Assembly (NCBI GenBank): GCA_965207705.1
Contig: OZ242292.1
Location: 434,001 to 498,000, forward strand
DNA from: JAAOII01 sp965207705
GTDB lineage: Bacteria > Pseudomonadota > Gammaproteobacteria > CBDBNL01 > JAAOII01
DNA length: 64,000 nucleotides
Direction: 5' to 3'
The notes under the pieces are model-generated. The model made no database searches. It saw nothing but the letters and a program-made list of their open reading frames with translations, and was not told the origin of the DNA. Shown here piece after piece: positions 24,186 through 31,831 of the stretch. The stretch's first letter is position 1, and each line of letters begins with the position of its first letter. The translations under genes were made by a program, and so were the position numbers.

Positions 24186-25388
24186 TTACAGCAAGGCAAG
24201 GTTATCGCGATGAATTAATTCTGGTTCATATTCATAGCCAAGAATTGTGGCAATCTTATTACTCGGCTGACGTTTGATTTTATCGCAATCTTCATTGCTG
24301 TAATTCACCAAGCCGCGAGCAATTTCTACTCCTTTATCATCATAGCAACTAACTGGGTCACCTCGTCCAAACTTTCCTGCCACGGATAGGACGCCAATGG
24401 GCAACAAGCTAACCCCTCTTTCGCGCAACGCCTGGGCAGCGCCAGCATCAAGATGGATTTGCCCCAATGGTCTGAGCTGTCCTGCCAACCATCTTTTACG
24501 CGCTACAGATGTCTCACGCTCCGAGGTAAACTTGGTGCCTGGATTATCCCCAGCTAAAATCTTTGTTAAGGTGTCATTGTTGCGTCCATCCGCCACAATA
24601 GTACAGGTTGCAGAACGCATGGCAAGCCGCGCCGCATTAATCTTGCTGAGCATTCCGCCTTTGCCAAGCGCCCCCCCTTCCTTGCTTGCCATAGTATCCA
24701 GGCGAGGGTCCTCGGCTTTTATTTCTTTTACTAATTCAGCATCAGGGTTATGCCGCGGGTTTGCAGTGTATAAGCCCGCAGTATCTGTGAGGATTATTAA
24801 CAGCTCCGCCGCCATTAGGTTAGCAGTCATAGCAGCTAAAGTGTCGTTGTCGCCAAAACAAACCTCTTCATCCAGAAGAGTATCGTTTTCGTTAATAATT
24901 GGTAGGACATTAAGAGCCAATAATCTACTAAGGGTGGCGCGAGAATTAAGGTAGCTTTTACGTCTTTGTAAATCATAATGGGTAAGTAAAATCTGAGCCG
25001 CCACTATTCCTGCTTTCCCCAGCACTCTTTCATAAGCAGCCATTAACCCTGTTTGCCCAACTGCTGCTGCTGCCTGAATGTCTTGTAGCTTATCGGCTGT
25101 CTTCTTTGCGGAATTAGATTGCTCTGCAGCTGTGCTGCCTTTCTTCACTGTGCTGCCTTTCTTCGCTACGCTGCCTTTCCCTTCCTTTGCTGTGCCAACT
25201 GACATGCCAAGTTTTTGCCTACCTATGGCAACTGAGCCAGATGATATGAGGATAATATCCTTGCCTGCAGCACGAACTTTAGAAAATTGTTCTACTAATG
25301 ATGTAATTAATGGTTCGTTGAGTGTTGTGCCTTGATGAGATAATAGAGAACTTCCTATCTTAACCACCCATATTGTTTTGCTTGCCAT
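24186..25388 (-). CDS. proB: Glutamate 5-kinase
   Basis: First step of proline synthesis. The amino-acid kinase domain has VVKIGSSLLS, ISSGSVAIGRQKLG and NDTLAAMTANLMAAELLIILTDTAGLY; a C-terminal PUA domain (about residues 300-385) is present as in E. coli. A low-complexity insert of about 30 residues (KKGSTVKKGSTAAE and nearby, about 75-105) is encoded by repeats at about 25120-25190. proA is not adjacent. The order rplU-rpmA-obgE-proB is conserved in gammaproteobacteria. Confidence 0.96.
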   Translation of the reverse strand: MASKTIWVVKIGSSLLSHQGTTLNEPLITSLVEQFSKVRAAGKDIILISSGSVAIGRQKLGMSVGTAKEGKGSVAKKGSTVKKGSTAAEQSNSAKKTADKLQDIQAAAAVGQTGLMAAYERVLGKAGIVAAQILLTHYDLQRRKSYLNSRATLSRLLALNVLPIINENDTLLDEEVCFGDNDTLAAMTANLMAAELLIILTDTAGLYTANPRHNPDAELVKEIKAEDPRLDTMASKEGGALGKGGMLSKINAARLAMRSATCTIVADGRNNDTLTKILAGDNPGTKFTSERETSVARKRWLAGQLRPLGQIHLDAGAAQALRERGVSLLPIGVLSVAGKFGRGDPVSCYDDKGVEIARGLVNYSNEDCDKIKRQPSNKIATILGYEYEPELIHRDNLALL

Positions 25389-26440
25389 TATATTTTAGTG
25401 AGATTATCCTGGCTATCCTGATTATCTTGGCTATCTTGATGAGATATCTCATCAAGGAAAGTGCGCACATCACCACATAGCTTAGTGAGTCCTGTCTTTT
25501 GTAACGAGGATATCACAAAGAAACGTCTGCCTGTATCCGCTAGTATTGCTGTTTGCTGTGCCAGTTCATCCTCAGATAGCAAGTCCGCTTTGCTGCCAAC
25601 CAACCAACGTGACATGGCTGCAAGTTCTGGCGAGAATTTGGCAAGCTCGTTTTCAAAGATTTGAATGTCGTGCTTAATATCAGTAGAACTAAGGTCCACT
25701 AAATGCAACAATAGTATTGCTCGTTTGATATGCTGGAGAAAAGTTATCCCAAGTCCGCTACCTTCTGCGGCACCCTCAATTATGCCGGGTATATCAGTAA
25801 TTACGAAAGGTTTTTGCTCTGGACCAATGCCTACATTGACTATGCCAGGTTGAGGGGTTAGAGTAGTAAAAGGATAATCTGCCACCTTGGGACGAGCAGC
25901 TGAGACCACTCTGAGTAATGAAGATTTACCTGCATTAGGCAAGCCCACCAAAGCAGCATCAGTTAAAACTCTAAGTTCCAGTTGTAGTTTGCGCTTTTCT
26001 CCTTGAGTGCCTGCAGTGCAATAATCTGGAGAACGGCGCACTGATGACTTAAAGCTACTGTTGCCAGCGCCACCTCTTCCACCTTTAGCGACTATAACCT
26101 TATCCCCTTCTTGCAAAATCTCGCCTATATTTTCTTCGGTCTCGCTGTTGTAGATTATTGTGCCGAGTGGCAGAGGTAAGAATACATCTTTACCTTTGCC
26201 GCCAGTGCAATTTTTACCCCCTCCAGATTTACCATTATCAGCTTTGTAGGTGCTGCGGTACTTGTAATCTAATAGAGTATTAAGATGCTCATCTCCAACA
26301 AAGTAGATGCTGCCGCCATCGCCCCCATTGCCGCCATCGGGACCGCCCTGCGGAATGTACTTCTCACGTCTGAAACTTACTATACCGCTGCCGCCATCGC
26401 CGGCATGAACTATTAAGGATGCATTATCAACAAATTGCAT
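25388..26440 (-). CDS. obgE: Obg-family GTPase
   Basis: Ribosome-associated GTPase involved in 50S assembly and stress control. The glycine-rich Obg domain (about 1-158) contains GGPDGGNGGDGG and GGRGGAGNSSFKSS; the G domain follows, with GLPNAGKSSLL (G1), TTLTPQPG (G2), DIPGIIEGAAEGSGLG (G3) and SKADLL (G4). The C-terminus ends in a short repeated Asp/Gln/Asn tail (DSQDNQDSQDN) from tandem repeats at about 25395-25440. It overlaps the proB start by one base. Confidence 0.97.
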   Translation of the reverse strand: MQFVDNASLIVHAGDGGSGIVSFRREKYIPQGGPDGGNGGDGGSIYFVGDEHLNTLLDYKYRSTYKADNGKSGGGKNCTGGKGKDVFLPLPLGTIIYNSETEENIGEILQEGDKVIVAKGGRGGAGNSSFKSSVRRSPDYCTAGTQGEKRKLQLELRVLTDAALVGLPNAGKSSLLRVVSAARPKVADYPFTTLTPQPGIVNVGIGPEQKPFVITDIPGIIEGAAEGSGLGITFLQHIKRAILLLHLVDLSSTDIKHDIQIFENELAKFSPELAAMSRWLVGSKADLLSEDELAQQTAILADTGRRFFVISSLQKTGLTKLCGDVRTFLDEISHQDSQDNQDSQDNLTKI

Positions 26441-26592
26441 TGTGAATAACTATGCTTGAGTGTGGTATGGGGAGGAAAGGGAAATAAGGGAAAGAGAACT
26501 GAAGAGAATTGGGAGAGCGGAGAATATTCGCCCTGATGCTTGTCTCTGATGTTCGCCCTGATGTTTTGCCTATAGAGACATCTATCGCTTGT

Positions 26593-26625
26593 TTATGAGG
26601 CGAGCATCGCTCACCTCTACAAGAA
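26593..26625 (-). repeat. Diverged palindromic element 3' of rpmA
   Basis: ATGAGGCGAGCATCGCTCACCTCTACAAG: arms GGCGAGC and GCTCACC plus the flank CTCTACAAG, shared with the copy after proB. It lies 22 bp from the rpmA stop, in the 207-bp gap before obgE. A weak member of the family. Confidence 0.55.
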
Positions 26626-26647
26626 TAAGATTCGTTATTTAGAGTGA

Positions 26648-26908
26648 TTAGTTACTGGCGACAACTTCCACAAATTTGCGTGAGTGCTTGCCTCTTGTGG
26701 CAAAAGCGACTACGCCATCGATTAGGGCAAAAATGGTGTGGTCTCTACCACAACCTGTGTTGCTACCTGGATGAAATTTAGTGCCACGTTGACGAATTAT
26801 GATGGTGCCAGCAGATACTAACTGTCCGCCAAACCTTTTTACACCCAGCCGTTTGGATTGTGAATCCCTGCCATTACGGGTGCTACCTGCTGCTTTTTTA
26901 TGAGCCAT
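26648..26908 (-). CDS. rpmA: 50S ribosomal protein L27
   Basis: N-terminus MAHKKAAGSTRNGRDSQSKRLGVKRFGGQ is the standard L27 start and reaches towards the peptidyl-transferase centre. The rest, GTIIIRQRGTKFHPGSNTGCGRDHTIFALIDG, is typical. Length of 86 aa is normal with no extension, in contrast to the neighbouring L21. It lies 29 bp after rplU in the usual order. Confidence 0.98.
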   Translation of the reverse strand: MAHKKAAGSTRNGRDSQSKRLGVKRFGGQLVSAGTIIIRQRGTKFHPGSNTGCGRDHTIFALIDGVVAFATRGKHSRKFVEVVASN

Positions 26909-26937
26909 ATCGGTTAATTAATATTAAATAGTAAATC

Positions 26938-27657
26938 TTATTCTGCCTTAACTGAAGAATCCTTAGAACTTGCATCCTTCACTTTGCTATCTGCTTTTGT
27001 ATCCTTGCTTGCTGCGGGCTTGCTTGCTGCAGTCGCTTTTGATTCGGCTGGTTTAGCACTGGCTTTTTTAGCAGGAGCTTCTTTGGTTATTTTAGACGCT
27101 GTGGTTGTAGTGGTGGCGGTTTTTGCTTTAGCAGCGCTATCTGTTTTAGCAGCGCTACCTGCTTTAGCAGCGCTATCTGTTTTAGCAGCGCTACCTGTTT
27201 TGGCAACGCTATCTGTTTTAGCAACGCTACCTGTTTTAGCAACGCTACCTACATTAGCCGTTTTAGCAGCTTTTGCTTTGACATCACCAATACTGTTTAT
27301 TTCAACTTCAGTATATTCTTGGCGCGCTGTCCCTCTTTTCATGTGATGTTTGCGGCGCTTAAATTTGATAATCCGCACCTTGGGACCTTTGCCATACTCC
27401 AGTACATTAGCGCCTATAGTTGCGCCATTGATATAAGGGGTACCAAACTCTTTGGTCTCTCCATTAACCAACATAAGAACCTTGTCAAAGGTTACTTGTT
27501 CTCCCACTTTCACGGTTAGCTTATCCAACGATAAACGCCTTCCCAAACGGGCTATATGTTGTTTACCACCGCTCTCAAAGATGGCGTATAAGGAAGCTGC
27601 TTCCTTTTTATCGGATGACTGTTTAGTATCCACGGCGGTTTTTACTTTATCATTCAT
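26938..27657 (-). CDS. rplU: 50S ribosomal protein L21 with long repeat tail
   Basis: The L21 fold occupies about residues 22-122 (LYAIFESGGKQHIARLGRR, GPKVRIIKFKRRKHHMKRGT). It is preceded by a 21-residue Lys/Asp-rich lead and followed by a tail of about 117 residues made of Ala, Lys, Thr, Ser and Asp, so the protein is more than twice the normal length of about 103 aa. The tail has units such as VAKTGSVAKTDS encoded by 15/30-bp tandem repeats (27125-27260). The ribosomal core looks normal; the tail is likely disordered and basic. Confidence 0.95.
   Translation of the reverse strand: MNDKVKTAVDTKQSSDKKEAASLYAIFESGGKQHIARLGRRLSLDKLTVKVGEQVTFDKVLMLVNGETKEFGTPYINGATIGANVLEYGKGPKVRIIKFKRRKHHMKRGTARQEYTEVEINSIGDVKAKAAKTANVGSVAKTGSVAKTDSVAKTGSAAKTDSAAKAGSAAKTDSAAKAKTATTTTTASKITKEAPAKKASAKPAESKATAASKPAASKDTKADSKVKDASSKDSSVKAE
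27125..27260 (-). repeat. 15/30-bp tandem repeats in rplU
   Basis: Units like TTTTAGCAGCGCTACCTG and TTTTAGCAACGCTACCTG alternate about every 15 bp across the L21 tail, encoding AKTGS/AKTDS. The copies are nearly identical and keep the reading frame. Confidence 0.9.
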
Positions 27658-27683
27658 TGTTATATCAAATATATCTTAATATG

Positions 27684-27775
27684 TGTCTATCTACAAATAT
27701 TTGATAGACATCTTTGGACGGGGGCATATATTTCCAGCATACCTATTAGCATACCTCCAGGTATATTGCCCCCCC
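27684..27775. promoter_or_regulatory. Two hairpins in the leader between the MBL gene and rplU
   Basis: Hairpin one has arms TGTCTATC (27684-27691) and GATAGACA (27703-27710), 27 bp from the rplU start. Hairpin two is larger: GGGGGCATATA (27720-27730) against TATATTGCCCCC (about 27762-27774), with an internal ATACCT/AGGTAT palindrome and a repeated GCATACCT. On the minus strand they lie after the metallo-hydrolase gene and before rplU, so they could end the former, or act in the L21 leader. Function not shown. Confidence 0.45.
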
Positions 27776-27827
27776 TTACATCATTATACTAATTAATCTT
27801 ACTTATAAAACTAATATTCTTATATTT

Positions 27828-28787
27828 TTATGCCGATTTTAACTTTTGTTTCAACCAATGGCTTACCCCCTCAGTGGATATATGAACATCCTTTTTCATC
27901 CATTCATAAGCATGCTTTCTTTCCATTGGTGTTTTATGGGAAGCAAACTCATCCCAAAATAGTTCCCATATAAGTTCTTCAACTCCTTCTCTTCTTTTAT
28001 CGTCTTCTTTTATTTCTAATAATGGCATTGCCAGCTTGTCGTTTTTATCTAACAATCTGTGCATGTCTTCTATTCCTTGTTGCAGATTATCAACTACGCC
28101 ATAATGACAAATACATCCGAGTTTAGGAGATATGGCGGAAATTTCATCAAGAGATTTATGCCATGCTGCAGAATTATATTGCACTGGCGCTGAACATAAA
28201 AACATAAGATGCTTATCGTCTTTGTCCATAATGCGGTAACTATTACCGAGAACATCACCGCCAAAATAGTTGCCGCTATAGGCATCAAAGACCCCATAAT
28301 GGTGGTTAGCATGACCAGGAGTAAAATGAAGCATTAGCTTAATATTGCCAAGTGGTAATTCCATTTTATCCTCCGCCTCTTTGCACCTTTGCGCAGGCAC
28401 AGGTTGAGTTTCTCCTATAGTGTACTTCATCATTTTTTCCCCGTAAATTACCTTACTTCCTTGCACCAATTTAGTTGGGTCAATCAAATGCTTGTGTCCG
28501 TGCGGATGAACATAAACCATAGCATTCGGCAGTTCTTTGCATAGAACGCCTGCTCCGCCAGCATGGTCAAGGTGGACATGAGTTGGGAGAATATACTTTA
28601 TTGCCTGTGGGTCAACATTTAATTTGTGCAACGCATACATAATGTAAATTGCAGACATAGCGGTGCCACTATCTACCAGCGCATATTCGCCGTTATTGTG
28701 GATTAAATATACGCAACCACGATGAGGGTAGGCATAATAAGCATCTATGCAATGGGTATTTGAATCTATAATAGTAATTTCACTCAT
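27828..28787 (-). CDS. MBL-fold metallo-hydrolase
   Basis: Metallo-beta-lactamase superfamily hydrolase of unknown substrate. The zinc motif is THVHLDHAGG (about residues 69-78), with later metal ligands in FTPGHANHHYG (about 153-163), GGDVLG (about 174-179) and a terminal CHYGVVD. The C-terminal 70 residues form a charged helical region resembling the extra domain of some MBL proteins. It has no clear functional neighbour and is divergent to sdhE. Specific activity (lactonase, thiolesterase or other) cannot be read from sequence. Confidence 0.9.
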   Translation of the reverse strand: MSEITIIDSNTHCIDAYYAYPHRGCVYLIHNNGEYALVDSGTAMSAIYIMYALHKLNVDPQAIKYILPTHVHLDHAGGAGVLCKELPNAMVYVHPHGHKHLIDPTKLVQGSKVIYGEKMMKYTIGETQPVPAQRCKEAEDKMELPLGNIKLMLHFTPGHANHHYGVFDAYSGNYFGGDVLGNSYRIMDKDDKHLMFLCSAPVQYNSAAWHKSLDEISAISPKLGCICHYGVVDNLQQGIEDMHRLLDKNDKLAMPLLEIKEDDKRREGVEELIWELFWDEFASHKTPMERKHAYEWMKKDVHISTEGVSHWLKQKLKSA

Positions 28788-28892
28788 GTTTTTTATTTTA
28801 TAATAATAATTTATTTAGAGGAATAATTTATCAAATATTTATTAGAGATTTGTTAAATGTTCTTATTACAATACTCAACTATAATAACCCTT

Positions 28893-29153
28893 ATGACAAA
28901 TTCTGCTGAAATTAATCGCCTGCTTTGGCACAGCAGAAGAGGTGCCTTGGAACTTGATATTTTATTGAGTAATTATGTTCTAAATCGCTATTCAATACTT
29001 CCTGATAACATGCAGCAGCTGTATAAATTATTATTGGAAGAAGATGACCCAGACCTGATGTCATGGCTGATAAAGAAAATCGCGCCACCAATTAAAATGC
29101 AACCAATAGTTGATGATATTCTTAGTTATAGTCAAGTTTGTCGCAAGTGTTAG
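28893..29153 (+). CDS. sdhE: FAD assembly factor SdhE (YgfY/CptB-like)
   Basis: Small helical protein that promotes covalent FAD attachment to succinate dehydrogenase. The motif WHSRRGALELDILLS (RGxxELD) and EDDPDLMSWLI match the family. The frame is open from an ATG at 28857, but homologues begin near INRLLWHSRRG, so I chose the ATG at 28893 (86 aa). The last seven codons (SQVCRKC) and the stop are part of a dispersed palindromic element that follows directly. Confidence 0.88.
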   Translation: MTNSAEINRLLWHSRRGALELDILLSNYVLNRYSILPDNMQQLYKLLLEEDDPDLMSWLIKKIAPPIKMQPIVDDILSYSQVCRKC

Positions 29154-29202
29154 GCATTTTGCGGGCGGTTCCTATATTCATCCCCCCTGGCTCCGCCCCT
29201 AC
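29138..29202 (-). repeat. Dispersed palindromic element, copy 5 (core inverted)
   Basis: Left flank TCGCAAGTGTTAGGCATTTTGC and right flank CCCCTAC match the other copies. Arms GGGCGG and CCGCCC enclose TTCCTATATTCATCCCCCCT, the reverse complement (with a few changes) of the long core of the copy at 18567. It supplies the end of sdhE and lies 2 bp from the stop of the convergent ygfX-like gene. Confidence 0.87.
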
Positions 29203-29204
29203 AT

Positions 29205-29726
29205 TTATCTATTAAAGCGTAATAAAATCTTCAAGGCGCGGAAATCATCTTTAGATATATCAAAGGAGAAAATTGGCAAGTGAATCACCCTGCCGCTATC
29301 CTGTAATCTAAAAACTAACAAAATATAAAAGCCCAGCACAATGCTTTGTGGCAATAGGATGGCGGGGCTTTCATTCCTTATACCGGCATTCCTTATGCCG
29401 GCGCCCTCCATGCCAGCACTCACGCCAGCACTCGTGCCAACATTGCTAATAATCTGCCAGCCAAACCGCTGTTTAATTTGACTCCGTTTTTTGCTTGATG
29501 AGAGGTCATCTCGGTAGATTATCTCCTGCGGGATAGTTGGATTATCCCTGCGATATTTGCGATACATCAAAAGGTAACTTATGATAACTAAGCCCGCTAA
29601 AAGAAGTTTCAGCCCCAAATATAATCCACTGATAACTATAGCTATGGCTGCAGCTACATGGACTGCGGCTAACAGAAGTTTGAAAGTTGTTGATGGCGTT
29701 ATTCTAATTCTTATTATTTCTTGCAT
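29205..29726 (-). CDS. YgfX/CptA-like membrane protein
   Basis: A 173-aa protein with two adjacent membrane helices (about residues 15-55) and a soluble C-terminal region ending in DDFRALKILLRFNR, the same layout as YgfX (CptA). In many gammaproteobacteria it is encoded directly after sdhE in one operon. Here it is convergent with sdhE, a rearranged version of that pair. An insertion (about residues 97-120) of Gly, Ala, Ser and Asn repeats (SAGVSAGMEGAGIRNAGIRN) lies in the soluble part. Identity is moderate: fold and context, with weak sequence support. Confidence 0.7.
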   Translation of the reverse strand: MQEIIRIRITPSTTFKLLLAAVHVAAAIAIVISGLYLGLKLLLAGLVIISYLLMYRKYRRDNPTIPQEIIYRDDLSSSKKRSQIKQRFGWQIISNVGTSAGVSAGMEGAGIRNAGIRNESPAILLPQSIVLGFYILLVFRLQDSGRVIHLPIFSFDISKDDFRALKILLRFNR

Positions 29727-29776
29727 ATTTTATAGCGGCAAACTGCAAGTTTCGCTTAATGAATGCTTGCCAATAA

Positions 29777-31150
29777 CTATTCGCAGTGTTTGTGGACGTT
29801 TTTTGCCAGAGATGATGCAAGACCTGTGTAATCCGCAACACTCAATTTAAGTAAGTTATTCTGAGTTTTTTCATCAAGTCCACTGTTGCGTATCATCTTC
29901 TCATAAGATTCTCTATTGAATTCAGTTCCCCTTGCTTGCTCTTTAACCTTCTCATAAGCATTTTGGTCTTTAGCTTTGCGCATTAGGGTTTGGACACCCT
30001 CTGTTAGCAATTGCCAACGTCCTTTAAGGTCGGCACTAATCACATCTTTATTTGCTGTAAGCCGTTCTATCCCCGTTAAGCAAGAATCGTAACCTAGCAA
30101 ACAATAGCCAAAAACACTACCGAGATTACGTTGCAAAGTTGAATCACTTAAATCCCGTTGCCAACGAGAGAGAGGTAATCTGGCTGCCAAAAAAGAGGCG
30201 CCCGCTGTTGCGAACTCTAAATTGCCCTCGCTGTTTTCAAACTTTTCAGGGTTGATCTTGTGCGGCATAGTGGATGAGCCAACTTCAGCATCATATTTCT
30301 TTAATCCAAAATAGTCCAGAGCAATGTAGCCCCAAGTATCGCGACAAAAATCAACTAGAATCATATTTACCCGAATGAAAGCATGTAAGAGCTGCGCAGT
30401 ATTGTCGTGAGATTCTATTTGTGTGGTATAAGGATTCCACTTTAAGCCAAGTGATGTAACAAAGCTTTTGCTTTCACTTTGCCAATTAATTTGGGGGTAA
30501 GCCAAATGCCAGGTATTGTAATTGCCTGTGGCTCCATTGAGCTTGCCGCATATCTCCACATCCATCAAGGTTTTTTGCTGGCTCCATAGACGATAAGCGA
30601 ATACCGCCATCTCCTTGCCTAAAGTGGTAGGTGATGCTCCCTGTCCATGAGTGCGCGCTACCATCGGCACATCTGCATATTCGCGTGCCATTGATATGAA
30701 CTGACGATGAATAGCAAGAAGTTTGTGATGCAGGATATCTCTGCCGCTCTTAATCATTAGCCCGTAAGAAAGATTATTTATATCCTCAGATGTGCAGCCA
30801 AAGTGCACAAAAGGAGTATACGATTCTAAGCCCATGGCGCTTAGCTGCTGACTAAGCCATAGCTCAACTGACTTCATGTCATGAAGAATACGCTGTTCAA
30901 TTTTCTTAACCTGTTTGGCATCAGTCGCTGAAAAATCCTGCCAGAGTTTATTGATGCTCTTTTGATGCAGAGCAGGTAATGGTTTAATCTCGGGGATATT
31001 CTTGTTATTTGCTAGGTGAATCAGCCATTTAATTTCCACTTCCAGACGGTGTTTGATAAAGCCATATTCGCTAAATACTGGAGATAGTTCTTGGCACTTT
31101 TCATGATAACGCCCATCCAGAGGAGAAAGGGATAACAAAGGGTCAGTCAT
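29777..31150 (-). CDS. purB: Adenylosuccinate lyase
   Basis: Acts twice in purine synthesis: splits SAICAR and adenylosuccinate. Features are LSPLDGRYHEK at the N-terminus, the region TRTHGQGASPTTLGKEM, and the flexible signature loop GSSTMPHKINPEKFENSEGN. Length of 457 aa matches the E. coli type. It lies directly downstream of hflD, a gammaproteobacterial arrangement (usually with mnmA before it). Confidence 0.97.
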   Translation of the reverse strand: MTDPLLSLSPLDGRYHEKCQELSPVFSEYGFIKHRLEVEIKWLIHLANNKNIPEIKPLPALHQKSINKLWQDFSATDAKQVKKIEQRILHDMKSVELWLSQQLSAMGLESYTPFVHFGCTSEDINNLSYGLMIKSGRDILHHKLLAIHRQFISMAREYADVPMVARTHGQGASPTTLGKEMAVFAYRLWSQQKTLMDVEICGKLNGATGNYNTWHLAYPQINWQSESKSFVTSLGLKWNPYTTQIESHDNTAQLLHAFIRVNMILVDFCRDTWGYIALDYFGLKKYDAEVGSSTMPHKINPEKFENSEGNLEFATAGASFLAARLPLSRWQRDLSDSTLQRNLGSVFGYCLLGYDSCLTGIERLTANKDVISADLKGRWQLLTEGVQTLMRKAKDQNAYEKVKEQARGTEFNRESYEKMIRNSGLDEKTQNNLLKLSVADYTGLASSLAKNVHKHCE

Positions 31151-31174
31151 TGGTTGCTTATTAATTGTTATTAA

Positions 31175-31795
31175 TTAAATAGTGCGTTTAATTTCTTGGA
31201 TATCTGCAATCATCTGCTTTCTTTGAAAGAAAAGGGTTAACATACCACCGCCATTATTACGCCATAACAGCGCAGCCCTAACTCCTGCAAGTAGGAGCGC
31301 TCTTATACGAACAACATTTTTATCAATTCCAAGGTACTCTTTTTTCCCCATAACAACAATCCTACGATTAGTAGGCAGGGAGCTAAAGTTCTCATAATAT
31401 GCCTTGGCAAGATTCTCAACGACCTTAGCAGATGGTTTGGCGCTAACCTTGCCCATATTAATAGAGTCGGCTATGCGCCGCCCCATGTCAGGGCTGCCGC
31501 TTAATAGATTACCTAATCTATTGAGTTGCGTCATATATTTAATCTTGTGATTGAAGTTTGGTTCTAATGCCTCACGTTTGAGATAGAACTCCAAGTCGGT
31601 TAACCCCAACAGCAAATTTTTAACCGAACCATAGATGTCAACCACATCATCTTGATTAAGCTTTAGCACCGAATTAATGGAAGCATTGAAACAATCCTCG
31701 TCCATAATTTTGCCAGTGAAGGCAATCTGATTGACTAAAGAAGCGGACTGCATGACAGCAGCGAGCGCTAGTGTTTCGTTGTACTTAGATGTCAT
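31175..31795 (-). CDS. hflD: HflD family protein
   Basis: Small mostly helical protein found next to purB in gammaproteobacteria; in E. coli it affects phage lambda CII stability and otherwise its role is not settled. The sequence ALAAVMQSASLVNQIA, followed by SINSVLKLNQDDVVDIYGS and the central region with GNLLSGSPDMGRRI, resembles HflD. Length of 206 aa is normal. The call rests on sequence plus the hflD-purB neighbourhood, which also supports the gammaproteobacterial assignment. Confidence 0.9.
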   Translation of the reverse strand: MTSKYNETLALAAVMQSASLVNQIAFTGKIMDEDCFNASINSVLKLNQDDVVDIYGSVKNLLLGLTDLEFYLKREALEPNFNHKIKYMTQLNRLGNLLSGSPDMGRRIADSINMGKVSAKPSAKVVENLAKAYYENFSSLPTNRRIVVMGKKEYLGIDKNVVRIRALLLAGVRAALLWRNNGGGMLTLFFQRKQMIADIQEIKRTI

Positions 31796-31831
31796 TACAA
31801 CAACTTCTCTCCAGCAATACTATTGGAAGGA

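Noticed and set aside
28857..28892. Upstream ATG for sdhE
   Set aside because: The added 12 residues do not match the family; homologues begin near the next ATG.
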